DNA from: Ramlibacter sp. PS4R-6
GTDB lineage: Bacteria; Pseudomonadota; Gammaproteobacteria; Burkholderiales; Burkholderiaceae_C
Assembly: GCF_037572775.1 (NCBI RefSeq)
Contig: NZ_JBBHKA010000001.1
Location: 3,224,001 to 3,288,000, forward strand
DNA length: 64,000 nt
Reading direction: 5' to 3'
Shown piece after piece: positions 56,740 through 64,000 of this stretch. The notes beneath the pieces are model-generated. The model saw nothing but the letters and a program-made list of their open reading frames with translations, did not search any database and was not told the origin of the DNA. How positions within the stretch are numbered: the stretch's first letter is position 1; each line of letters opens with the position of its first letter. The translations under genes and the position numbers were made by a program.

Positions 56740-57693
56740 TCAGGCCGCCGCTGCCATCCGCACGCACAGGTCGAAGGCCGCCTGCAGGCCCTCGATGCGG
56801 GCGACGTTCCGGCCCGCGATGTCGAAGGCGCTGCCGCTGGCCGACGTCGCGACCGGAATCGGGAGGCCGCCGTGCAGCGTCACGCCGCGCTCGAAGCCCA
56901 TGATCTTCATCGCGATCTGGCCCTGGTCGTGGTACATCGATACCACCGCGTCGAAGTCGCCGCGCCGCGCCGCGATGAACACGGTGTCGGGCGACCACGG
57001 GCCGCTGGCGTCGATGCCGGCGCGCTTGAGCTTCTCGACCGCCGGGGCGATCACTTCGATTTCTTCCATGCCGATCGAGCCGCCGTCACCCGCATGCGGG
57101 TTCAGGCCCGACACCGCGACTCGGGGCTTTGGGATACCCGCGCGGCGCAGCGCCCTGTCGATGATCCTCACGGCTTCGTCGACGGCTTGCGGCGTGATCA
57201 GGTCCGCCACTTCCCGCAAGGGCACATGCGACGTGACGCGCGAGGTCCACAGGTTGTCCGTGATGTTGAACTCGCAGACGAAGTCCTTCACGCCGAAGCG
57301 CTTCTGCATGTAGCGCAGCTCGTCTTCCTCGTCCATGCCGGCCAGGCGCAGCGAGTGCTTGTTCATGGGCGCGAAGAGGATGGCGTCGACGATGCCGTCC
57401 TTCGCAAGGTCGGTCGCGGCCGTGAGCGCCTCCAGCACCGTGGCGCCGGCGGCAGCGGTGCACTGGCCCATGGGCGCGGCGCCGGTTTCGCGCTGCACGC
57501 GATGCGCGATGCGGCCCAGGTCCAGCTTCGTGCCGGCGATCTCCTCGCCACGCGCCAGCACCGAGTGCGGTGCGATCAGCTGGATGTCGGCGGCGGCAAG
57601 GTTGGCCTCGCGTGACAGCAGCTTCACCGCCATCTCGGGGCCGACCCCGGCGGGGTCGCCCATCACCAGGGCGATGCGGGGGCGCTTGGCCAT
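56740..57693 (-). CDS. PdxA-family 4-phosphate dehydrogenase, PdxA2-like
   Basis: 317 residues. PdxA oxidises 4-phosphohydroxythreonine and decarboxylates it. Family strings: GDPAGVGPEMAVKLLS at the N-terminus, FAPMNKHSLRLAGMDEED with catalytic-site residues, SGLNPHAGDGGSIGMEE with the metal His, MYHDQGQIAMKIMGF and the metal-binding LPIPVATSASGSAFDIAG. The gene lies in a catabolic setting with a Bug protein and a LysR regulator, not with ksgA or surA, so it is better seen as PdxA2, which works on threonate or erythronate phosphates. The needed kinase (DUF1537) is not in the window. ATG 57693 overlaps the Bug stop by one base. Confidence 0.85.
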   Translation of the reverse strand: MAKRPRIALVMGDPAGVGPEMAVKLLSREANLAAADIQLIAPHSVLARGEEIAGTKLDLGRIAHRVQRETGAAPMGQCTAAAGATVLEALTAATDLAKDGIVDAILFAPMNKHSLRLAGMDEEDELRYMQKRFGVKDFVCEFNITDNLWTSRVTSHVPLREVADLITPQAVDEAVRIIDRALRRAGIPKPRVAVSGLNPHAGDGGSIGMEEIEVIAPAVEKLKRAGIDASGPWSPDTVFIAARRGDFDAVVSMYHDQGQIAMKIMGFERGVTLHGGLPIPVATSASGSAFDIAGRNVARIEGLQAAFDLCVRMAAAA

Positions 57694-58673
57694 CACATGC
57701 CCTCCGCCTTGATGTTGGCGTCCTTCAGCAGCTTGCCGTAGCGTGCGAACTCTTGGCGGTTCATGGCCGAGAACGGCTCGCCCATCAGCGTGCCGACGTC
57801 GCCGCCGAGGCCGCGGATGCGCGATTGCACGTCGGGCAGCTTCAGCACCTTCGCGAGCTCCGCCGTCAGCGTGTCGACCGCGGGCTTGGGCGAGCCGGCG
57901 GTGACGTACAGCGCATACCAGGTCTGCACGTCGGCGCCCTTGATGCCGGATTCGGCCAGCGTGGGCACGTCGGGCAGTTCGGCGCTGCGCTGGTCGGCCG
58001 TGACCGCCAGCGCGCGCAGGTTCCCGGCGCGGATCTGGCTCATGGCCGACGACGTCGAGTCGAACATCATCGTGACCTCGCCCGAGATCACGTCCACATG
58101 CGCCTGCGAACTGCCCTTGTAGGGGACGTGGATGGCCTGCGTGTTCGTCGCCAGCGCGAAGGCCGCGCCCGCGATGTGCTGCGTGCTGCCGACGCCCGAG
58201 GACGCGTACTTCAATTGCCCGGGCTTCGCGGCCATGGCGGCGGCGACGTCCTTCACCGACTTGTACGGCGAGTTCGCGGCCACCACCAGGACGTTCGGCA
58301 TCACGGCCACGAGGCCGATCGGCTGCAGGTCCTTGAGCGGATCGAACTTGAGCTTGAGCAGGTGCGGCGCAATCGCCTGCCCGGTGTTCGTCGCGAGCAG
58401 GAGTGTCGTGCCGTCGGGCGTGGCGTGCGCCGTGACGTCGGCGGCGATCGTGTTCGAAGCGCCGGGGCGATTCTCGACGACCACGGGCTGCTTGAAGTCC
58501 GCCGCGAACTTCTCGGCGAGCATGCGCGCGAGGATGTCCGTGCCGCCACCCGGCGAGGCACCGACCATGATGCGCACCGACTTGTCGGGCCAGGCCTGCG
58601 CGTGTGCGAGGGGCGCCGCGAGGGCGAGCGTGGCGGCAATGGCCGCGATGAAACGGAAACGGGCGGGCCGCAT
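57693..58673 (-). CDS. Bug-type substrate-binding protein next to PdxA2
   Basis: 326 residues from ATG 58673 (GGAGAC before it); the frame to 58721 is not needed. Signal peptide about 1-25 (LAAPLAHAQ). Marks: SVRIMVGASPGGGTDILARM (about 30-49), VVVENRPGASNTIAADV, HVPYKGSSQAHVDVISGEV. It binds a sugar acid or carboxylate. TctA/TctB subunits are not nearby. Coupled to pdxA2 by a one-base overlap, so both likely serve one catabolic step controlled by the divergent LysR gene. Confidence 0.9.
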   Translation of the reverse strand: MRPARFRFIAAIAATLALAAPLAHAQAWPDKSVRIMVGASPGGGTDILARMLAEKFAADFKQPVVVENRPGASNTIAADVTAHATPDGTTLLLATNTGQAIAPHLLKLKFDPLKDLQPIGLVAVMPNVLVVAANSPYKSVKDVAAAMAAKPGQLKYASSGVGSTQHIAGAAFALATNTQAIHVPYKGSSQAHVDVISGEVTMMFDSTSSAMSQIRAGNLRALAVTADQRSAELPDVPTLAESGIKGADVQTWYALYVTAGSPKPAVDTLTAELAKVLKLPDVQSRIRGLGGDVGTLMGEPFSAMNRQEFARYGKLLKDANIKAEGM

Positions 58674-58776
58674 GGTGTCTCCTGGGGATTCTTGTGGCCT
58701 CAGGGTACGGCGGGCAGCCATTTCCCGCCAATGAATTCTGCGCAGGAAGCCATCACCTTTTGGCTATATTGCGGGC

Positions 58777-59712
58777 GTGGCCAAGCCCCTTTCCGACCCG
58801 GCGCTGCTCATGCGCTTGCGCACGCGTCAGCTGCTCCTCATCGACGCGCTGGGCCGCGAGCGCAACCTTGGCCGCGCCGCCGCCGCGCTCGACATGACGC
58901 AGCCCGCCGCCACCAAGCAGCTGAAGCAGGCCGAGGAAGCGCTGGGCGTCGCCCTCTTCGCGCGCCGTGCGCGGGGCATGGAGCCGACGCCGGCCGGCGA
59001 GGTGGTGATCCGCTTCGCGCAGCAGGCGCTGGTGGACTTCGGCTTCGCGCGCCAGCAGCTCGCCGCGCTGCGTTCGGGCCTGCACGGCAGCCTGCGCATC
59101 GGCACCGTGCCCGGCGCGCTGCCGCAGCTGGTCGCGCCCGCACTGGCCGAGTTCAAGCGGCTCCACCCGCGCGTGGCGGCTTCGGTGATGGTCGAGACCA
59201 GCGACGTGATGCTGGACCTGCTGGAGCGCGGGCAGGTCGACCTGGTGCTCGGGCGCCCGACCGAGGGCCATCACGACGACGAGCTCGAAGTGGTGCCGCT
59301 GCTGGCGGAGGAACAGGTGGTGGTCGCGCGCAAGGGCCACCCGCTGCTGGCGGCGCGCAAGCCGGCGCTGAAGGACCTGACGCGCTGGCCGTGGATCCTG
59401 CAGCCGCCGGGCTCGCCGCAGCGCGGGCGCTTCGAAGCGGCGCTGCGCCACGCGGGCCTGCATGCGCGGCTGGACATCACCGAAAGCGCATCGACGGTGG
59501 CGACGACCGTGCTGCTGGAGGCCAGCGACATGCTGGCGATCATGCCGGCATCACTAGCCGCGCACTACGGGCGGCTCGGTGTGATCCGCGTGGTGCCGTT
59601 GCAGTTGCCCCTGCAGGTGCCGGCGGTGCACCTCATGCTGCTGCGGCGGCGCTCGCCGTCGCCCGCCGCGGCGGGCTTCGTCGGCGTGCTGCGCGAGCTG
59701 GCCGCTATTTAG
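58777..59712 (+). CDS. LysR family regulator
   Basis: 311 residues from a GTG at 58777. The winged helix (about 10-75) has LLLIDALGRERNLGRAAAAL and TQPAATKQLKQAEEALGVALF. The effector domain (about 95-305) begins LRIGTVPGALPQLVAPALAE. It is divergent from the Bug-PdxA2 operon over 103 bases. That space has a TATATT box (58765-58770, plus) just before this gene but no certain T-N11-A site. The last 8 bases overlap the convergent SBP gene. Confidence 0.9.
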   Translation: MAKPLSDPALLMRLRTRQLLLIDALGRERNLGRAAAALDMTQPAATKQLKQAEEALGVALFARRARGMEPTPAGEVVIRFAQQALVDFGFARQQLAALRSGLHGSLRIGTVPGALPQLVAPALAEFKRLHPRVAASVMVETSDVMLDLLERGQVDLVLGRPTEGHHDDELEVVPLLAEEQVVVARKGHPLLAARKPALKDLTRWPWILQPPGSPQRGRFEAALRHAGLHARLDITESASTVATTVLLEASDMLAIMPASLAAHYGRLGVIRVVPLQLPLQVPAVHLMLLRRRSPSPAAAGFVGVLRELAAI

Positions 59713-61285
59713 CCGCCGGCCCCACCTTCACCCACTGCCACTCGAGCCAGTTGTCGGCGCGGTGCACCGCCTCGACGTTGCTGCGCGCCGCCCACGGGAT
59801 CACCTGGCGGTGCAGCGGCAGCGTGAGCACTTCGTCCTTGACCAGCTTGAGCGCCTCCTTGATCAATTGCTCGCGCTTTTTCGCGTCGGCTTCCTTCGAC
59901 GATGCCTCGATCAGCTGGTCGAGCTTGGCGTTCTTGTAGTTGCCCCAGTTGTAGTAGCCCACGCCCTGTTCGGCGCGCGAGTGCAGCACGGGGGTGAGCA
60001 CCGTCTCCGCATCGGTGATCGCGCCGCCCCACCCCAGCATGTACAGCGACACGTCGAGTTTCTCGGCCTTCGGGAAGTAGGTGGCGCGCGGCTGTGCCAG
60101 CACGTTCACCTTGATGCCGATCTTGGCCCACATGGCCGACAGCGCCTCGCAGATCGACTGGTCGTTGATGTAGCGGTTGTTGGGGCAATCCAGCTGCACC
60201 TCGAAGCCGCTGCCGTAGCCGGCCGCGGCCAGCAGCTGCTTGGCCTTGTTCAGGTCGTAGGGCATGCGCGCTTCGAGCGCCGGGTCGTTGTAGGTGCCCA
60301 GCGGCGACGGCGTGGTGGCGCCCGTGGGCAGGGCCTGGCCGCGCATCACCGTGCGCTTGAGCGTCTCGACGTCGATGGCGTGGTACAGCGCCTGGCGCAC
60401 GCGCAGGTCCTTGAACGGGTTCTTGCCCTTGACGTTGCTGTACAGCAGCTCGTCGCGCGCCTGGTCCATGCCGATGAAGATGATGCGGTTCTCCAACCCG
60501 TCGATCACCTTCACGCCCTGCGTGCTCTTCAGCCGCGCGATGTCCTGCGGCGCGGGGTCGAGCACGAAGTCGATTTCGCCGGAGATGAGGGCCGCCGTGC
60601 GCGTGGCGTCGTTCTTGATCGGCGAGTACACCACCTCCTGCACGTTGCCTTCGATCTTGCCCCAGTAGCTGGGGTTGCGCTTGTAGACCGTCTTGGTGTC
60701 GGGCTGGCGCGAGACGAGGATGTAGGGACCGGTGCCGTTGGTGTTGAGGTTGGTGTACTTGTCTTCCTTGTTCTTGAAGTCCAGCGGCGCGGCGGCGTTG
60801 TTCTTCTCCGTCCACGCCTTGTTCATGATGTAGATCAGGCTGGCGTGCTGCAGGAAGATGGGGTTGAACTCCTTCAGCTGGAACTCGACCTCGAAGTCGC
60901 TGATCTTCACCGGCGTGCCCAGCGCGACGGCGTAGGCGCGGAACGGCGAGGCCTGGTGCGCGCCGCGCGCGATCGAGAAGATCACGTCGTCGGCCGTGAA
61001 GGGCGCGCCGTCGTGGAACTTCACGTTCTGGCGCAGCTTCATGCGCCACACGGTGGGGCTCACCTGCTTCCATTCGGTGGCCAGCGCCGGGATGATGCCC
61101 AGCTTCTTGTCGCGCATCACGAGCGTGTCGTAGACCTGCCCGTTGATCGAGTTGGTGAGCAGCTCGTTCTGCGAATGCGGGTCCAGCGTCTGCAGGTCGC
61201 CCTGGCTGCTCCAGCGCAGGGTCTGCGCGGAGGCCAGGCCGCAGAAGGCGGCAAGGATGAGGAGGGACAGGCGCAGTCTTTTCAT
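59705..61285 (-). CDS. Peptide/nickel-type ABC solute-binding protein (SBP_bac_5)
   Basis: 526 residues from ATG 61285 (GGAGAAG before it). Signal peptide about 1-20 (FCGLASAQ). The family 5 fold is clear: TLRWSSQGDLQTLDPHSQNE, WRMKLRQNVKFHDGAPFTAD, GTGPYILVSRQPD, NPFKDLRVRQALYHAIDVET and YMLGWGGAITDAETV. It binds oligopeptides or other solutes in the periplasm. Neither the two permeases nor the ATPases of a Dpp/Opp system are present. It is a lone gene between LysR (8-base overlap) and the divergent xth gene. Confidence 0.92.
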   Translation of the reverse strand: MKRLRLSLLILAAFCGLASAQTLRWSSQGDLQTLDPHSQNELLTNSINGQVYDTLVMRDKKLGIIPALATEWKQVSPTVWRMKLRQNVKFHDGAPFTADDVIFSIARGAHQASPFRAYAVALGTPVKISDFEVEFQLKEFNPIFLQHASLIYIMNKAWTEKNNAAAPLDFKNKEDKYTNLNTNGTGPYILVSRQPDTKTVYKRNPSYWGKIEGNVQEVVYSPIKNDATRTAALISGEIDFVLDPAPQDIARLKSTQGVKVIDGLENRIIFIGMDQARDELLYSNVKGKNPFKDLRVRQALYHAIDVETLKRTVMRGQALPTGATTPSPLGTYNDPALEARMPYDLNKAKQLLAAAGYGSGFEVQLDCPNNRYINDQSICEALSAMWAKIGIKVNVLAQPRATYFPKAEKLDVSLYMLGWGGAITDAETVLTPVLHSRAEQGVGYYNWGNYKNAKLDQLIEASSKEADAKKREQLIKEALKLVKDEVLTLPLHRQVIPWAARSNVEAVHRADNWLEWQWVKVGPAAK

Positions 61286-61353
61286 GGCTTCTCCATCGGG
61301 TTTGACGCGCGATTCTGGTGGCAAGATTTGGGCCAGCGCAATGGTGGTTCCCA

Positions 61354-62121
61354 GTGAAGATCGCTTCCTTCAACGTGAACGGCGTCAAGGGCCGCATGCC
61401 CCGGCTGCTGGAATGGCTGGAAGAGACACGCCCCGACGTCGCCTGCCTGCAGGAGATCAAGACGGGCGACGCCACCTTCCCCATCGCACCGATCGAGGCC
61501 GCCGGCTACCGCGCGGTGTGGCACGGGCAACGCTCCCACCATGGCGTGGCCGTGCTGGCGCGCGGCGCCGCGCCACGCGAGATCCGGCGCGGCCTGCCCG
61601 GCGACGACGCCGACGGGCAAGCGCGCTGGCTGGAGACCGACGTCGCCGGCATCCGAGTGGTGTCGCTCTACCTGCCCAACGGCAATCCCACCGGCAGCCC
61701 CAACTTCGAGTACAAGCTGCGCTGGTTCGACCGGCTGGTGGCCTACGCGCAGCAGCTGCTCGCCGACGGCGTGCCGACGGTGCTGGCGGGCGACTTCAAC
61801 GTGGTGCCGACCAACGCCGACATCTACAACTGGTGGCTGTGGCGCTTCGACGCCGTGCTGCAGGCACCCACGCGAGAGCGCTACGAGCGCCTGCTGGCGC
61901 AAGGCTGGGTGGATGCGACGCGCCGCCTGCACCCAACGGAGCGCATCTACACCTTCTGGGTGAACGCCGATGCCCACCGGCGCAACGCCGGCTTCCGCAT
62001 GGATTTCCTGCTGCTCGACCCGCGCCTGGCCACGCGGCTGAAAGCGACGGGTGTCGACGCGGAACACCGCGGCCGCGAGAAGCCGAGCGACCATGCGCCG
62101 GTGTGGATCGAACTCGCATGA
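61354..62121 (+). CDS. xth: Exonuclease III-family DNA repair nuclease
   Basis: 255 residues from a GTG at 61354, the position where VKIASFNVNGVKGRMPRL, the family start, begins. Marks: LQEIKTGD with catalytic Glu, RWLETDVAG, LPNGNPTG, GDFNVVPTNADIYN with catalytic Asp and Asn, and the terminal SDHAPVWIELA with catalytic Asp/His. It removes AP sites and 3' blocks from DNA. The ATG of DUF1810 overlaps the stop (ATGA), so both are cotranslated. Whether it is the main ExoIII or an ExoA-like paralogue is unclear. Confidence 0.92.
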   Translation: MKIASFNVNGVKGRMPRLLEWLEETRPDVACLQEIKTGDATFPIAPIEAAGYRAVWHGQRSHHGVAVLARGAAPREIRRGLPGDDADGQARWLETDVAGIRVVSLYLPNGNPTGSPNFEYKLRWFDRLVAYAQQLLADGVPTVLAGDFNVVPTNADIYNWWLWRFDAVLQAPTRERYERLLAQGWVDATRRLHPTERIYTFWVNADAHRRNAGFRMDFLLLDPRLATRLKATGVDAEHRGREKPSDHAPVWIELA

Positions 62122-62552
62122 GCGCCGCGAACGACCCCTTCGGCCTGCAGCGCTTCGTCGATGCGCAGGATCCCGTGATCGATGGCGTGCTGCGCGAGCT
62201 GGCAAGCGGCCGCAAGCGCACGCACTGGATGTGGTTCGTGTTCCCGCAGCACGAGGCGCTGGGCATGAGCGCCATGGCCAGGCGCTATGGCATCTCGTCG
62301 TTGGCGGAAGCGCGCGCGTACCTCGCGCACCCCGTGCTCGGCGCCCGCCTGCGCCGCTGCGTCGATGTGGTGATGCAGGCGCGAGGGCGCAGCGCACACG
62401 ACATCTTCGGATCGCCCGACGACGTGAAGTTCAAGTCTTCCCTCACGCTGTTCGAGCGGGCCGCGCCCGGCGAGCCGCGGTTCGCGCAGGCACTCGAGGA
62501 ATTTTTCGCAGGCCAGCGCGACGCCCGTACGCTCGAGTTGATTCAGGCTTGA
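62118..62552 (+). CDS. DUF1810 domain protein
   Basis: 144 residues, the whole DUF1810 domain: FGLQRFVDAQDPVIDGVLRE, KRTHWMWFVFPQHEALGMS, AMARRYGISSLAEARAYLAHP, and SPDDVKFKSSLTLFER. It is a small helical protein (calpastatin-like fold) with no known reaction. ATGA overlap with the xth stop indicates coupling, an interesting link to DNA repair but not evidence of function. Confidence 0.9.
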   Translation: MSAANDPFGLQRFVDAQDPVIDGVLRELASGRKRTHWMWFVFPQHEALGMSAMARRYGISSLAEARAYLAHPVLGARLRRCVDVVMQARGRSAHDIFGSPDDVKFKSSLTLFERAAPGEPRFAQALEEFFAGQRDARTLELIQA

Positions 62553-62634
62553 TACAAGCTCGGCCTTGCGTCCTACAGGCCCATGGTTGGGCCACGCCTA
62601 GCATCGCTGAACCTTGACGAACCGAGCAGTACCC

Positions 62635-63870
62635 ATGGCGCAAGGCGCAGCACCCGGCCGCACGGCCTCCAACGTGCAACCCCGATTCATCCTGGCAGCG
62701 GCAATGGTCGCGCTGCTGGCCGCGTGCGGCGGCGGCGGTGGCGGCACCGGCGAAGCGCCGCTTGCCGCGACGACCGCGGCGCAGGTCGCGGCTCCCGCCG
62801 GAACACAGGCTCCGGGTGCGACTCCGGCGTCGCCCACACCGGCACCCACAGCCGCGCCCGCGCAGGCCGTGGGCGTCTCCGTGGCCGCCGCCGATGTGGC
62901 GAACACCACGCTGGCAGGCAACCAGTCCATCCGCAACGTGTCCGCACTGGCCGGCGGCGGCTATGCCGTCACCTGGTCCGCCGCGGCGGGCCTGTTCGTC
63001 CAGCGCTACGACGCGCAAGGGGCGAAGGCCGGCAGCGAAACGCCGATCGCCGGCGCATCCCCGGATGCCGCTGCCGCGGTCTTGCCCGACGGAACCGTCG
63101 TCACGGCGTCCTCGGAAGCGCGCGGCATCGTCGTGCGCCGCGGCGACGGCAGCGAAGCGGTGGTGGCCACGGGAGCCGGCGTTCGCCAGCCCGTGCTGCT
63201 CGCGCTCGACGACGGCGGCATCGCCGTCGGCTGGGCGCAGATGCACCCGGGCAACGTGCAGTCGCAGCATGCGCAACGCCTCGACGCTCAATTGCGCGCG
63301 AACGGCGCACCGGTGGACTTCGCGGCCGGCGGCGCGGAACAGAACGTGTCCCTCACGCTGGTCGCCGCGCCCGGCGGCACCTTCGTCGCGGGCGTCACGC
63401 ATCGCTGGCAGGGCATCGGCTACGTGCAGTACCGCATCGCGGGCCGCGACGTCGGCGCCCTCGCCGACGCGAACGCGGGCCTGCCCGAGTTCAACACCTC
63501 GCTCGCGCCGCTGGCCGACGGCCGCTTCGCGCTGTGGTCCATGGGTTCGGGCGGCGCCTACCTGCAATTGCTCGATGCATCCGGCGGCGCGAGCGGCGCC
63601 CCGGTGCGCCTCGCGGCCGCGCCGGAGACGGGCGTCGCCCTGGCGGACGGCGGCTGGGTCACGGTGACGCGCCAGATGTACGGCCTGCCTTCGCTGGCGC
63701 AGCGCTTCGACGCCTCGGGCAATGCGGTGGGTGCTGCGGTGGACGCCGCATCGGGCATGTCGCGGCCCCTGGTCGCATCGCGTGTCGGTTCCGGCTTCGC
63801 GCTCGCGTGGAACTTCACCGGCGCGATGGGCGACAGCGACGTGCGCACGCAGCGCATCGCCGCGCCCTGA
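62635..63870 (+). CDS. Lipoprotein with WD/kelch-like repeats, unknown function
   Basis: 411 residues from ATG 62635; a TTG at 62614 in frame would add seven residues. Signal peptide ends LLAAC, followed at once by seven Gly (GGGGGG run) and a Pro/Ala/Thr-rich spacer to about 85. The rest repeats a pattern of about 50 residues: GGYAVTWSAAAGLFVQRYDAQG, GGIAVGWAQ...QRLDAQ, DGRFALWS...LQLLDASG, GGWVTVTRQM...QRFDASG and GFALAWNFTGAMGDSDVRTQR. These are beta-propeller-like blades. Surface or periplasmic binding protein is likely; the ligand is unknown. Convergent with the XerD-like gene. Confidence 0.75.
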   Translation: MAQGAAPGRTASNVQPRFILAAAMVALLAACGGGGGGTGEAPLAATTAAQVAAPAGTQAPGATPASPTPAPTAAPAQAVGVSVAAADVANTTLAGNQSIRNVSALAGGGYAVTWSAAAGLFVQRYDAQGAKAGSETPIAGASPDAAAAVLPDGTVVTASSEARGIVVRRGDGSEAVVATGAGVRQPVLLALDDGGIAVGWAQMHPGNVQSQHAQRLDAQLRANGAPVDFAAGGAEQNVSLTLVAAPGGTFVAGVTHRWQGIGYVQYRIAGRDVGALADANAGLPEFNTSLAPLADGRFALWSMGSGGAYLQLLDASGGASGAPVRLAAAPETGVALADGGWVTVTRQMYGLPSLAQRFDASGNAVGAAVDAASGMSRPLVASRVGSGFALAWNFTGAMGDSDVRTQRIAAP

Positions 63871-64000
63871 TCACCCGCGCGGGTGGTGCCGCGCGTGCAG
63901 CTGCTTCAGCCGCTCGCGCGCCACGTGCGTGTAGATCGTGGTCGTCGAGATGTCGGCGTGCCCCAGCAGCATCTGCACCGCGCGCAGGTCGGCGCCATGA
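63871..64000 (-). CDS. Tyrosine recombinase XerD-like, C-terminal fragment
   Basis: The gene starts beyond the window; 42 C-terminal residues are visible. They read [20 protein letters not shown] then [20 protein letters not shown] and RG-stop. The active-site His of GHADIS and the nucleophilic Tyr of TIYTHV are seen. This end is typical of XerD, which resolves chromosome dimers at dif. A plasmid or integron-type recombinase is possible but the tail matches XerD better. Confidence 0.8.
   Translation of the reverse strand, partial: HGADLRAVQMLLGHADISTTTIYTHVARERLKQLHARHHPRG

Noticed and set aside
58674..58776. A LysR T-N11-A binding box
   Set aside because: Several weak matches exist and none has clear dyad symmetry.
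62578..62593. GGCCCA-TGGT-TGGGCC as terminator after DUF1810
   Set aside because: The 6-bp stem has no T run and lies close to the next gene; it could be chance.

Overview
The window looks like a chromosomal segment of a high-GC betaproteobacterium of the order Burkholderiales, most likely Comamonadaceae (Ramlibacter/Variovorax-like). This rests on gene content and style (bkd operon, orphan Bug-type solute-binding proteins, TRAP and catabolic clusters, BamC, KdsA, Hsp33), very dense packing, GC-rich codon use and palindromic intergenic repeats. No phage, IS element, tRNA, rRNA or CRISPR array was seen. No stretch above 300 bases lacks a gene. Family calls come from reading the translations by eye; no database search was run.

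Layout. 1-8.1 kb: the tail of a transglutaminase-like protein, a RidA protein, an AMP-forming acyl-CoA synthetase and a complete branched-chain 2-oxoacid dehydrogenase operon (E1alpha, E1beta, E2, E3). The E2 linker carries an in-frame palindromic repeat. 8.1-12.7 kb: a LuxR-type response regulator divergent from a periplasmic binding protein and a CHASE-like histidine kinase, a probable three-part sensing unit, then an EamA exporter. 12.8-18.6 kb: both topoisomerase IV genes on the minus strand, with a GNAT acetyltransferase and a lytic transglycosylase between parE and parC. 18.7-30.2 kb: ankyrin protein, MFS transporter plus a 42-residue ORF, YdeI-like protein, SDR, methyltransferase, dapA, bamC, MBL hydrolase, several lipoproteins, roxA and slyD, and two tandem glycine-zipper lipoproteins.

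30.4-40.8 kb is a housekeeping block: dut-coaBC; pyrG-kdsA-DUF1330-eno-ftsB-pnuC-NadR-like kinase in one direction; a DUF4142 lipoprotein; hslO; a gamma carbonic anhydrase; and a ferritin-like DUF455 protein. It joins nucleotide, NAD, KDO and glycolytic functions.

40.8-61.3 kb is catabolic and accessory. It has (a) a Bug binding protein, sulfatase and MmgE/PrpD run; (b) an acyl-CoA ligase divergent from a ThDP enzyme-GntR-MFS run, with a 16-bp perfect palindrome inside the promoter between them; (c) a minus-strand TetR-TRAP(QMP)-shikimate dehydrogenase-HPPD-like-dehydroshikimate dehydratase-like run that reads as import and aromatisation of shikimate or quinate to protocatechuate; (d) a LysR gene divergent from a Bug-PdxA2 pair; (e) a lone peptide-type binding protein. 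61.3-64 kb: an exonuclease III-family gene, DUF1810, a repeat-like lipoprotein, and the C-terminal end of a XerD-like recombinase running off the window.

The observations most worth following are the coding palindromic repeat in E2, the GntR-type operator, the binding-protein/CHASE kinase/LuxR unit, the stem-loop touching the parC start codon, and the shikimate cluster in which the two halves of QuiC-type enzymes are separate genes in swapped order.
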